64,000 nt of DNA from Gymnorhina tibicen (Eukaryota; Chordata; Aves; Passeriformes; Artamidae). Position numbers and translations under genes: made by a program. Positions 49,992-62,200 of this stretch are shown here, one piece after another. The notes under the pieces were generated by a model. The model searched no databases and had not been told where the DNA came from. It saw nothing but the letters and a program-made list of their open reading frames with translations. The number at the start of each line of letters is the position of its first letter. The stretch's first letter is position 1. The stretch is taken from NCBI GenBank assembly GCA_013399875.1, contig VXAZ01006396.1, positions 987,015 to 1,051,014 of the forward strand. The letters are read 5' to 3'.

Positions 49992-52900
49992 CTCACAAAA
50001 AAGTCCCAAGAAATCTACCAAATTAAAAAGTTACATTTTATGTTCTGTGGCTTAAGAGATTACAGGGTTACAGGTTATAACAAAAATCAAAATCATCTGT
50101 AGAACCATCATTTTCTGTCACATGCAATATTTTCATGATTAGTGAACACAAAACATTTAAGAGAGAAATTTAGAAAGCTGTACAAGAAATACAAATATAT
50201 TTGAGAGGAACAGAGACCAAAGAATTTAACTGTTTGAAATACCCAGTAATGCCATAAAAGTAAACAAAAGCTATAAATGCTAGCTCTGTAACTGATGTTC
50301 AAAATGTTTCAGTATCTGGTATTACACTATTTGTATGTTTTCTTGCTGCCAATTTAATTCTCAACTGTATCTGAATCAGAGATCACACCTCCGTATCTGC
50401 TGAGGCAAGGAGCTTAGGAGTTCATTTGTGGTACTTTTCCAGACCTCTCATAAATCCATTAAAAAGGCTTTCTAAAAATCATCATTTCCTATATTTTTCC
50501 CTGACTTCATTGTAGAGCACAAAAAACACACCAGCATGAGAAACAGACAAAATGGATACTCCTTTCTTCCTGCTGCAATCCCAGGATAGAGGCACACTTT
50601 TGGTTGTGCATTCAGCATGTCACAGCCACTTCTACTGATGAACACAATGATCCTATATGCTCCACAGCTATTGTTTTTTCTTTAGATCACTTACCAACAA
50701 ACTAATTGCACATATTGGAAACATCTTCACTCCAACAAAATAAATTCTTATTCATATAAAAATAGACTGACAGAAAATATCTAAGTATTCCAACACAATA
50801 ACTATGGGCAGAGTAAAATGCCTTAGTCTAGAGAACTGCCCACAGAAGATCACCTTCTGCTACATAATTAACTATTCTAACTGAATAATTAGCTCAAAAG
50901 TGTTAGACAATCATGGTTCAAACCCTAATGATGATGCCTGTTTTGTATCCTACAGCATCTTGTTTCCTCTATAAAACAAAGCCAGACCCAAAATCTCTGT
51001 AAGAGCTGTCAGAATTACCAGGAATATTAAATAGCACACCAGCAGTAAAGTATACAAATTAGAAAGCACCAAACCCAATACTCTTTGGGTGAAATTACAA
51101 CCACTTCCAGGATGGCTAGCAGGTTGGATGATCACAGCATTTCCATCAGCTTTGAGTCTATGAATTTGTGCCTATTCATGCCTATTTCTATAAACATACT
51201 GTGATCTTAAGTTACAACTATCACACACTATTTTCCCCCATCCACCCTGCACAGGAGACACAGCAATCTAGGAGCAAAGGAGACTGCCACCAGCGGAATT
51301 CCTATATCATTTACTGCGAAAACTGGATGCATTCATTCAAGTTAAAAAAGAAATTTTAAAAAATGTTGCTGATAATTCACAGCCCCCTACCTCTCAGGGG
51401 CCATCTTCCACCCAACACTTTCTCTTTCATCTCGAAATTATTACAGCCAAAACCAAGATCCTGATCTTTCTTTTGAAGTTCTACCTTCTGTTTTACCACC
51501 AGTCTCTGCTGCTTACGGATTTCATTACCCACAGTCAAGTTCCTTCACTGGGAATTGGTTCTTACTCCTTTTTCTTTTTTCCCTACAGCAGCAGCTAAGA
51601 GCTACATATTTTAATTCTCAAAAACAGCACACATATACAAATGATACAATAGGAAATAGGTGATTATATCATTCATTTTTTGCAGTTGGTATCTCTCATT
51701 TTAGCCTGCCACCTTCAGTGGGGCTAAGAATCACATGTCTTTATATGTGTTGTATCAGTTAACAGGAAAACAATTTTAATAAGATGTTTGGCTACTGTCA
51801 TAATGCACCTATTTTATATAGGATTAAGCCCAGAATTAGAGAGAACTGTAAGAACTGGTACTATTATTTTGAAATATTATAATCACTTTCCAGATGCCAC
51901 TTGTTATCAGATCCTGTTCAGTGGAACTTAATATTGTAAGCATCTCCCAGAGAAAGAACAGAGGTCACTGACTGATGCCTGCTTCATCAAGGGTGTTGAA
52001 AGCCTTTGGTACCTTCTGTTATTCAAGAAATTATCTCTTCTTCTTTTGCTATAGGAAGTCAATACACAGTCTAATAAATGTAGGTAAACTAACAGCCAAA
52101 ACTTGAGCAGAAAGCATAGTTAGCTCAATATAAGTTATCACTAACAGAAAACATGCAAAAACCCAGGTTTAAAAGAAAACCGTCTGAGCCTCATGGAATA
52201 ACAACCTATGTTTTTTCCTACGACGTTAAATCCTGTTTTTTGAGTATTGTTCCCTGATATGATCAAGCAAAGAGAAAAAAAAAACCTCTGGACCAAGTGG
52301 AAATAGATGAAACTCTTACAAAATGTTCAAAAATAAACCTTCATGTGTGACCACAAAGAGTTTGTTACCTTTAAACACAGGGAACATCTGTCTGTCTTCC
52401 ACAAACAACACAAGGATGTAGACATTACAGAAATACAGTTGCATTTCACCTGGCAGTTTGATGCAGCGTACTTGCACATGACAACACATTGATTTTACTT
52501 CTACCTCCATGCAGACATCTACGTAAAGAAATCCATTAGGCAGACAGTTCTCATCTCTATTGACTGACAGAGTGACAATCGAATACTTTTCACCTTCCAA
52601 ACTGACTGACAGCTAGACACTTAAACAAGCCTTCAAGTTGCAATAATAGTATGAAACACTTTCAATTACCTGAATCAAACAAATCCATGATCCCACTAGT
52701 TGAATGTATTTTTCTGTCTGCTGCTATGCCTGGCTTGGTTTACACTGTTGTTTGGGCAATTCAGACCCCTAACAAGAATGCTGCAAACAAACAGCAGCCC
52801 AGGGTTTCTAAACAATGAGTTATACCTCAAGTAGTTTTGCTATACAGATCTTTGTGACTAAAAAAAATATAAATGCAGCCAGCCTTTTGAATCACTTCCT

Positions 52901-53965
52901 TTCTAGCCTAGCAATGCAGCAAATCTCCTAAACTTAAAAAAAAAGCATGGGAAATAGCTACACCGTTAGATAAGTGTCTTTCTAATACTAGTAAATGTTA
53001 AATACCAGCCTGCCTTTAAAAGGTGAACATTTGTTGGGTTTTTTAAGTAAATGAAATTGTAACAAGCAGTATTTTAACTTTGGGGCTAAATATATGAATG
53101 GTTTAGCCAGTTTTCTAATTCAAATTACAGGTATTTTTCTAAGTAATTCAAATTTTAACAAATTAAATTCTCTTCAATTAAAATTGGAATTTATTTAGGG
53201 CATAATAATGAACAACTGAATTTGACAGAGAAACAACAAATTGGAAAATTTATTTTTTCAGATACGACAGCTCAAAAGCAATCAAAACCATATATATTTG
53301 CATTTTACAATTTCTAGAATGAATAACTAAGGTTGAAAGTATCTAATGTTCTGTAGACATCAATATGTGTTGCTGCAAGACATTCAGCATGATCAGACTG
53401 AAATATCTAAATGAACATGCTTATGAGTTAAACATATACACTGCATAACAGGCAAACAAGTAGGATCAGGGTGCGCTCTAATGTACTGTAATTGGGTTGA
53501 CAGAAATAAAAGGAAAAGTCAGAGTCCATCAAGAACTATTCAGTAAAAAACACACAAAAAGCAAAAGATTGTCTTTACAATTGAACAGTTGCATCAAAAA
53601 TGGTCAAAGCATTTTAAAAGACATAGTTTTATGTTCTGAGAAAACAAGAACTGAAAATAAACCACGTTTCCATATATTTCCCTTATAAAAACTGGCTTTT
53701 AAGCCATGTTATGTCTAAGGAGGTTGAGTGCAGCTACTAACTTTTCCCCTCCCTCTCTGTGCACCGCTTGTTTTGTTTGGAATCCAGGCAGGTAACAGAC
53801 AATCTTTACAAAAACCCAGTGCTGCTTTGCAAGCGCCATCACAGTTTAAATGTACACAACCATAACAACTGGAAATACTTGTTTTTTTTTTGCAAACAAT
53901 GACCAGACCTTAAAATAAATTTAAGAAAAAAAGCAAAAACACCAACCCACAAACAAGCAAACAAA
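49992..53965. other. Non-coding stretch, nothing recognised
   Basis: AT-rich. Near 50890-50930 there are A-box-like and B-box-like words at the wrong spacing for a tRNA (see rejected items). No exon or repeat was recognised. Confidence 0.55.
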
Positions 53966-53969
53966 GGAA

Positions 53970-53996
53970 CCCCAATCAACCCCCCAGCCCCCACCC
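53970..53996 (-). other. G-quadruplex motif on minus strand
   Basis: Plus-strand CCCC-AATCAA-CCCCCC-AG-CCCCC-A-CCC gives four G3+ tracts on the minus strand with loops of 6, 2 and 1 bases. Confidence 0.8.
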
Positions 53997-53999
53997 TCT

Positions 54000-54955
54000 G
54001 AATTCAGCAAGTAAGTTTACACTAAATCTACAGTATTTGAAATCACATATGGCATTCTGTTGCTATTATGAAAATAATATTTTAAAAGATTTTGAAAATA
54101 ATGTCACAACACCAGTTTTACAGTATTAATAATTTAAAGGATATGTAAGAGCATGTTTTATCAGTTTGTCTCTTAGAAAGAAATTAGGTAATTAGCAAGA
54201 AAGCAATTACTTGAAAATTATAATACTCTTTTAAGGTTACTGTGCTTAGCGTTTCTTCTTTTTTTTTTAATCAGTCAATACTATTTGAAAGCGTCAATAT
54301 AGAATTTACTGTGCACACAACATAAAATGACTCTTTCAGAAGAGACTTGCTGTTGCACACTATACAGCAAATTGATTTTCTGAAAAGGAATGCAGCCTGT
54401 ACTTAACCTAACAGTGTAACCTTGTTGTACTACATGAAAAGGGATCATGCATATTGATTTCTTTATTACAATTCCTCTTGTGATCAGTAAACATTCGTAA
54501 ACCCTTCTTCTTGGAAAAAAAAAAAATTCTACTTTGAAATTAGCAAATACAAACAGGCTTCAGTTTTCAGTTCTGAAACTGTCCTTCTTTCCACAGGGAG
54601 ACAGATGCCAGAACACTCTTGTTTTCTTTGCCCGTATTTTAGGGGTACATTTTTTCCAAGTTGCAGAAAGCAAGCAAACCAGAATTGCTGCCACTGACAA
54701 ATGCCTGGTTTTGTTAAACTTAGAAAGTTTTTCTTAAAAAAAAAAACCCACGTTATATTCTTGATGTATATATTCATTATCCTTTAAAAATAACTGCTTG
54801 AATAGAAAAAGAGTAAAACAGAGAAAACCGAGAGAGGCACTAACAGAGGGGGAAAGTAAAAGATTTTGTACAGTATCTATCCTGATAAGACTAAACTAGA
54901 ACAGTAACAGAACACAAATTTTCTATTGCTTTCTTTTGAACACAATTAAACTTCA
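54000..54955. other. Non-coding stretch, nothing recognised
   Basis: AT-rich with A/T homopolymers. No gene or transposon was recognised. Overlapping opposite-strand frames at 54529-54777 look like chance. Confidence 0.55.
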
Positions 54956-54959
54956 GAGT

Positions 54960-55580
54960 CTGTTAAGATGTAGTTTCTGGAATCGATGCAAGCAATTAAA
55001 AAATTTCAACCAGAATGTTTTGTGAGGCGTAATTACTATAAGGTCACTAGATATTATTTGGAGTCAGTTTAGTTTATCACATTACGACATGACAGGACAT
55101 GAGGCAAAAATTATAAATTCCTTCCCTAAATCTGTCCTTTTCTGATTTAGATGGATGAAGAATAATTAACTCTTAATTATTCAGATGACTTCAAGGCAGT
55201 TTCAGGATTCAGTAAAGAATGCAGTCATTTTAACCAAGGAAAGCAGTCTCCTATCATTTATCAAATCTTGCAACTTGACCAATGATGAATAAAAAAATCT
55301 ATGTTTACCCATAGCCCTAACTGCTACCTTAGAGGTTGTTAAGCAACAAAATTTCCTTTAAATTCTACCATATGCAAATTATCAGATGCAATTTGCATTT
55401 TAAAGTATTTAACTCTACATATTTATTGGATTTTGAGGCCATGCTGATCATTGATTTATGTGCTTCTGGCAATCATATTTCCATATTTGTATGATTTTGA
55501 TGACAGTAATAATTCAAATATGCAGAAAGTTGTTCTTTGAACAATATCTTTAATTACGTCCTCAAAGCATCATTGTTTTG
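54960..55580. promoter_or_regulatory. Candidate conserved non-coding element with paired octamer sites
   Basis: Complex AT-rich sequence dense in homeobox cores (TAATTACT 55030, TTAACTCTTAATTATTC 55168, TTTAATTACG 55549), ATCGATGC, and SOX-like AACAAT (55540). Two perfect POU octamers face each other: ATGCAAAT at 55372-55379 and ATTTGCAT at 55391-55398. They sit in a 9-bp inverted repeat with a 9-bp spacer. This resembles enhancers of developmental genes. Binding and conservation were not tested. Confidence 0.35.
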
Positions 55581-56955
55581 CCTGGTGTCCTGACAAAAAT
55601 GGTTTGAAATGAGAAATGGCATTATGATCCAAAATGCACAGAAGTACATTTGTCCTTTGCTGTCGAGCACCAAATGCACAGAAATGACTTTTCATGTTAA
55701 CCAATCCTCAGCCCTAACCAGTCTGCAAAGCCCAGCAACCTTGCACGTAAATACTTTATTAATTCTGACACACTTTCACGACAAATTCAATCACAGTTCA
55801 TAAGATTTCTGTTCAAAATGCAAAACCTGCCCCATTTACTTTGCCGCTAACTCAGAAAGTTTTTCTGCCACATTTTTTTATTAGAGTTGTCACAAATTAT
55901 GTGCACTCTTATGAAAGCTATCAAGAACTGTAATCATTAAAAGATCCACAAATATTTTGCCCATTTACTTCTCAAACACAACCATCAACCATGTCTTCTG
56001 TCACCACTATCAGAACAGTTTGTTTTAATATAAGTTTGGTCACTGGAACACATGTATAAACTTTTTAGAATAATTGTTCACTCATGTACAAATATACAAG
56101 AGTAATGCATTAGCCTACACGATGAACTTGTTTTAGTTAAGCATTCCTATTTATACTAATGTTCATTTAAATATTGTGCAAAAGTCAAATATTATCAGAA
56201 TAATATAACATTTTATTTTAGTGCAGGATAGATTTACTAGTTTGCTGTTTCCATAAGTAGTGTTCTACATAATACTCTTGCTGCCTTATTCAGGGACAAT
56301 CTAATATTTAAAATAAAATAAACAACAGACTCTTTTTCAAGTTATATATAATTTAAGAAGACTCTGTTTCTTTTAAAAATGCATAAGTAGTTCCATAAAT
56401 AGAGTAGAAATTAACCTAAATTTATCAACATTTTTCCATCTGTAAAACACACAATATTAAATTCTTATGAAATCATTAGGCATACAGTTTGCTTACTCAG
56501 AACCAAAACATACTGCAGCATAAATGGCTGGTTTGCTCTCTGAATTTTTTTTTTTTAAATATAATTTACAGAAAGAACCTCCTTTGTATATTCCATCCTG
56601 CCAGAGAGTCAAAAGCAATAATAAAGGTATGTAACAACTATGATGCTCATTAAAGAGTAAAAGCAAAGCCAAAGGAGAAACCCTCTACTCTCTACAATAG
56701 TGGCATATTTTTTGGCCTGAAATATCTCAAAAGAATAGTTTTTCTTCAGAAAGAGTTGAATATTTTATTTATGGATGTTGAACACAAATTTAGTGCACAC
56801 TATAACTGTATAAAGCTCTGCTTTATTTTTTATGAGAGCACCCCAGGCAAGCAAACATATACTGTAGACCTGATGTCAGCCACCCTAGTATACTCGTTAC
56901 GATTTTTTTTTAACTCCCCAGGTGGAAGGAAAGAATTCACAAGCTTGTTTTATCT
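55581..56955. other. AT-rich non-coding stretch, nothing recognised
   Basis: Low-GC sequence with runs such as T9 near 56549. No exon, RNA gene or transposon was recognised. Confidence 0.55.
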
Positions 56956-56959
56956 ACTA

Positions 56960-57480
56960 CTTCTGTCGTTTATATATAAGCTGCTCAGATCAGTAAATAA
57001 AAGGAAACGGGTGTAATTTTGTGTCATCCTTTAAAGAGACGTTTGTTATTTTGTTAAATACTGTGGCACCGCTACCTTACCGCCAAAATGCATTTTAAAG
57101 GCAGTTGCACTTTTGCTGTGATTCTTGAGCCACTGTAATGTAAATATCTCATCTCTTTCCAAGCAAGCACAATGTTGGTGAAATACATGACATTTGCTGA
57201 CCAACCTTTAAGAAAATAATTAGATAAAGACAAGCTCCTGTTTTTCAGCCCCTATCAGATTAAAAATGTTTACCTCTTTGGCAGACAGGTATGCGGCACT
57301 TACTATACAAATTATACAAGTAAGTTTATGATTAAGTAAATGTGTTAGCAGTATTATAAGTAAACACAAAATCTGAGCAAAAATAACTCATGTCTGCTTA
57401 TAAAAGGGTTCCATGTCTTATCTTTAAATCTTTCTAAAGATCATAGAGACAAACGCCTTCATAATGTTTGAGTCTATTTA
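56960..57480. promoter_or_regulatory. Candidate conserved non-coding element upstream of CpG island
   Basis: Non-simple sequence with CpG-containing words kept in AT-rich DNA (GGCACCGCTACCTTACCGCC near 57066). It also has homeobox-like TAATTAGAT (57221) and GATA words (57016-57240), and no open frames of note. It lies just left of the CpG island at 57585, as a proximal regulatory region would. The call rests on texture and position only. Confidence 0.3.
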
Positions 57481-57584
57481 CAACACACAAGTGCTGCAGC
57501 TGGGGGTGAAGTTAAACCAGCTTTTTCACAGGGAAAGTGGAAAAATTAATTGGAGCCTCTCCCTCTAACACTCCCTAGCGGCTG

Positions 57585-57760
57585 AGCGCGGAGGGGCACC
57601 GGCCCGGGCACCGGCCCCGGCCCCGGCCCCGGCCCCGGCCCTGCGGCCGCGCAAGGTTTGGGAGGCGAGAGAGGCAGCGCCGAGAACAGCAGGCGCCAGC
57701 CCGGCATCCATCCTGGCGTGTGACAGCCCCGTGCCCCTGCGCCCCGGCGCTGCGAACGCA
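57585..57760. promoter_or_regulatory. Small CpG island, possible promoter
   Basis: Dense CpG and very high G+C over about 175 bp (GAGCGCGG, GCGGCCGCGC, GCGCCCCGGCGC), abrupt against AT-rich flanks. GCA followed by GTAAGG near 57759 is a weak donor-like site on the plus strand. The Gly-Pro open frames read on the minus strand (57546-57879) arise from the hexanucleotide tract and are not taken as protein. Island status is seen; promoter function and direction are inferred. Confidence 0.6.
57611..57641. repeat. GGCCCC/GGGGCC hexanucleotide repeat
   Basis: Four full GGCCCC units plus partial units on the plus strand, so GGGGCC on the minus strand. The minus strand meets the G-quadruplex rule with four G4 tracts separated by CC. 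It lies inside the CpG island. Confidence 0.97.
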
Positions 57761-57833
57761 GTAAGGACAGGATTTCTGAGTTCTGATGCTCTGTGTCTCG
57801 CCATTCTCCCATTTAAGCTAAACTTTTCACATC

Positions 57834-57860
57834 TGTGCACACGCGTGTGTGCGTGTGTGT
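57834..57860. repeat. 27-bp alternating purine-pyrimidine tract
   Basis: TGTGCACACGCGTGTGTGCG followed by TGTGTGT alternates pyrimidine and purine without a break and includes CGCG. Such tracts favour Z-DNA. It lies about 75 bp to the right of the CpG island. Confidence 0.9.
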
Positions 57861-58895
57861 CTGTGAGTGAGTACATCATCTAAAGGTTACGGAAAAGACA
57901 CACAACAATTCAGATGAAATTAAATTCCAGAAAGGAGGGGGGAAAAAATAACGTCCACTTCACTGTGACTAGCGAATCGTTTGTGGAAATGCTTAGTCTA
58001 GGAAGCATATTACACAAAAACAACAAAGAACACACAATAAATCTCTGCATTCTTCCTAAATAATCAGGTAAACAAATTCTGAAGGGGTTTCCAAGAAATG
58101 TGATTAGACACAAGTTTGTATGACCAGAAATACATTCTAGCAAACACTGTTTAGTATCTCACAGTCCATTTTTAGAAACACAATTGATACCTTAGTAATT
58201 TTTCTCCTCCCCCCCGCCCTTTCTTTTCTTCCTACAGCCCATTAAAGTACTCCAGGGACTTATTATTGTGCATCCCTTGTCCTGACCATAATTGCCCTCC
58301 AGGTACAATCCTTCTCATGACAGAGATATCCTAAACACAGCCAGGTGCTCTCTAGGGCAGCCAATGTGTTTCCACAGTGTGAGGATCGAGTGCTGGACAT
58401 GTCCCAGTTCCACAAACACCGGAGGGGACAGAACTAACACTGTTTACCTTATTAAAATCTGTGATTCTTGATGAACTTCTTGTATATGCTCTCAAGAAGG
58501 GGTCAAATACATTTTCTTCTCAGAGGACAAACTCATTTAATGAATCATGTGGCTACAAAAAAAATCTAAACATAGAAGAAAGCTGAGATTTAACACACAT
58601 AATCTGAAATACTCAATTTTAGAACTTAAGAATAACACAGCATTCATTTATTTGCTAGGATATTCAACCCAGTATTAAACTGTAAAACTATTTTGTAAAC
58701 ACATTAAATTTTGGCCCTTAAGACTAAAACATTGTAAGTAAATGGGTAAATGAAAAATATTTTAGTTACAGCTAAGGCCTCTCAATATATTTCAAGGATA
58801 ATGAATGAATCCCTAAATCGATACCATAAAGTATAAAGAATTTATAAATAATTAAGACATTTATCTTCGTGGTAGAGAACAAAGTTATTGTATGT
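57861..58895. other. Non-coding stretch, nothing recognised
   Basis: AT-rich. Holds one copy (58494-58511) of an 18-bp word repeated at 61603-61620. No exon or transposon was recognised. Confidence 0.55.
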
Positions 58896-58899
58896 AGTT

Positions 58900-59240
58900 T
58901 AGATATGAAAATGAAATTCCTGTATAAAACTGGTACCATTTTTATCATTTGTAGAGCTCAGTAGCACTGCTTATTAATAATAGATTAAGCAGTTGTAGCC
59001 AGCTATATAAATTGGCAGTTGATTGCAAAGGGACCTAAAATTGCAATAGCACAGCATAGCAGTTAATGCAAAAAATGGCCCTTTCATTTGTAAAATAACA
59101 AAAACCTGCACCTTAAATTGCTGTGCTCAGCTTGTAGCTGTTGTAAGGCAAAAATGAAAGGATTAGGATAAAATTAAACTGATACGGTAGTAGCATTTAC
59201 CAGCAAATATGATTACAAATAAAAGTCAGTTTCAACACTT
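58900..59240. promoter_or_regulatory. Candidate conserved non-coding element
   Basis: Complex AT-rich sequence with TTATTAATAATAGATTAAGC (58971), GCAGTTAATGC, AATTGCTGTGCTCAGC and repeated TTGCAA-type words, and no simple repeats. Stops occur in all frames. It has the look of a homeodomain-bound enhancer. Conservation was not tested. Confidence 0.25.
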
Positions 59241-59244
59241 CCTT

Positions 59245-62200
59245 CCCATTGAAAATTAAAGCAAAATATTCACTACTTTACATGACGAATTCAGAATCAC
59301 TCGATCTGAGAAAGTCAAAAGGCATACCTAATATTTCAATGTTGTACTGTGAACTACTTCATACAGTACAAATGAGTAATGTACCTTTGAAAGAATTCCA
59401 CTCTGCTAATGAGTACCTTTTCAGAAGCAAGCTGCTTTTCCAGGGGCTTAAAAGAAATTCCTTTGTATCAACTTAGTTGTATGCAAATTAGGTTTAAAAA
59501 AAGAAAGACCTGGATGGGAATTGAGAGCAATGAAACATTGCAATGTACAAAACAGATGAAATGCAAAGGTAAACATACTTTTGTATGTGTTAGTCACTGT
59601 TTCATGCTTAGGACTGAAAGGGCTTACTAGAAAACATCTGCTTCTATAAAAGCTAAAGTTAACTTGGCAAAAGCAAGTGCTAAATGGCCAGTTTCCATTT
59701 AAAATGCCTAAACCCAGAAACAAAATTAGAAGAACACTGAGACTCTGGAAGTATCCACTTTCATAAAAGTAACATACAGCTTTTCAGCAATTGAGTTTCC
59801 TCAGTGTTTGGATAGTATAAGCGTTCTTCCAATCAGGCACAATTAGAAATACCAGAAAACTGCAAGAGATATGAGAGTCACTTATACAATAAAACCGTGA
59901 GCAACAGGAAGAAAAATACTATAACATTTTCCTGCAGTTTGAAAAAGGTGTACATAGAAAAATAGTGAATAGTGCATGACTAAGCACATGAAATAAGAAA
60001 AATGTACAGGTCAACTCATTTATAGTAATTCAACCTTCATCTTCTGATTTACTTACTGTAAAAAATCTATTATAGCCACAATTTGGTAGTGAACTGTAGC
60101 CATCTACTGGAATGAACAGATAAAGCAAATGTTTAAGACAATGTTCCTCCCCAGGAATTCAGTTTGCTCTGAATGCTCTAGTATATGCCAGAAAAATGAA
60201 CGGTGTTAGATGCTATTAATACTGGAAAAGGAATACCCCTCCAAGCCAGTGCAGGCTAAACAATGTCAAAAAGACACTCACTCATTTGGCAAGCACATTT
60301 AGAAAAAAATGCAGTACTTCTTACAATAGCAACGCATATATTGTTTGCTATAAATGGTGAAATTTTTCCTTACAATCACTGAGTTTACATTTTCAAAAGC
60401 ATTTAATAGCAAATATTTCAGGTGAAAAAAAGTACTACTTTTTGAATATTAATTTTAAAGCAAATTAAATAACTTCAGCACATTATTATTATTATTATAG
60501 GACAGTGTGTTTCATTAACCACCATCAACATGTAACATAGTACTAATAAGCTTAGCTTTATTTTAAAAACAAAAAAAAGAGAAAAGATCAACCTGTGGCA
60601 AAGTCTGCTGCTGTTCTGAAACATGAGAGCTTATCCCAATACTTATGGCAATATTCTGAGTAAAGGAACTCTGGTTATATCTAACTCTCATGAGATAAGG
60701 ATTAATATTCCTAGAGGAATTAATTCAACCTATGTTCAGCTTTTAAGTACATCTTCTAAGACATCTCAAATCCTATCACGAAAGGAATGCATGTTGAAGG
60801 GATAGGAGGGACCTGTAGTAAAATCCAAACCCATTATGGAGGGAAAACAACCTGCAGAAAAAGATGATAGCTTTTGTTAGAGGTAACTCTTGGAAGACTG
60901 AGCAAGGTCTCCTCTTGGGCTCAGAGGAAGGGACTGAGTGATAAAGTATGTCCGCCTCTTCCAGAGGCAGTTTCATCGACAAGCATCATGGTGATGGGTC
61001 CTTGTATCTCCAAGACCCATCCTCATGGCTGCAATAACATCACTGCTCATAGTACGTTTTCATCACTACTTAGAGTATGTTCACTGTGAGTAGTGCAGGG
61101 CCCAAGGATGGTAATTCAGTGCCAAGCTGAAGTTATCCAGATATGTCATCTGGTGTAAAGATGCTGATAAAATTGTTGAGTGGGGAAAGGGGAAACCAGC
61201 CGCAACAAGACCCTCTTGTCCCACTCTTAATGCGGTTTTTGGCCAATTTAATTGTCATTATGAGGGGACTCAGGCTACACCATCAGTACACATTCCTCTC
61301 TGTCCTCTAGGCATTTTGGCCCTATAAAAGCAACATCAGAGTCTCTTCCAGGCAATTCAAGCGTCCTAAGGCACTCAGTCCATGTTATGCATAAATGCAG
61401 CAGAAATACATTTACTGTTGTATTTGGGCCCTAAAACAGACACGAGAGATTTCTTAAGATTTAATGCCTGCCTTGAGTAAAACTAGCCCATCAAAATAAG
61501 GTACAATGTTTAATCAGTATAGAAGAAGGGTAATCCAAGAAGATTGTAAGCATAATGGTCTATATTTTTAACCTTATGCGGTGCTTCTGGAACTGTTTCC
61601 TGAAGAAGGGGTCAAATACAGCTGGGAAGAGAAGTGGAGGATACTGACAGCATTCAAAGAACAACACAGAATGTATACATGCACACAATCACATGTACAG
61701 AGTATGCCCTACAAAATGGGAGAGTGACTAGAAAATCTTTATGCCATGATTAACCCCTATATAACTCAGCCTCTATGGCTCAAAGGAGGCCAGCACAGTA
61801 TAAAGCAAAAATTACTACACAGAACAAGTCAGCAGATCTTTGCAGTCAGAAGGATGTTAAGATCTCCTCAACAGTGCCTGACACGTCACAAATATATTTG
61901 AAGATCTGCTCCACTGTATTATTGGGAGACTAGCAATGCCAGGTGCAAAAATCAACTGTCCTTCTCAAAAAAATCCGTTATTTAAGTTTTGTGGCTTGAG
62001 AAGATCAGCAGCATTCAATAATTAAAAAAAAGAAAGAATCACAAATTACTGTCTAATAAAGTGAAATGTAACTAAACAATTTTAAATGGGAAACAACATC
62101 TTGGCAAGTCACTTACAAAAGTCCATTAATGAAATTAATTAGCTAACATATAAACATATATACATACATATAGTAAAACTTCCACTCAGCAAATTCAGAC

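Noticed and set aside
50890..50930. tRNA-like A box (TAGCTCAAAAG) and B box (GGTTCAAACCC)
   Set aside because: The two boxes are only about 16 bases apart and no cloverleaf arms pair, so this is not a tRNA gene.
57546..57879. Minus-strand frames with Gly-Pro and Gly-Ala repeats
   Set aside because: These are readings of the GGGGCC tract and CpG island, not evidence of a protein.
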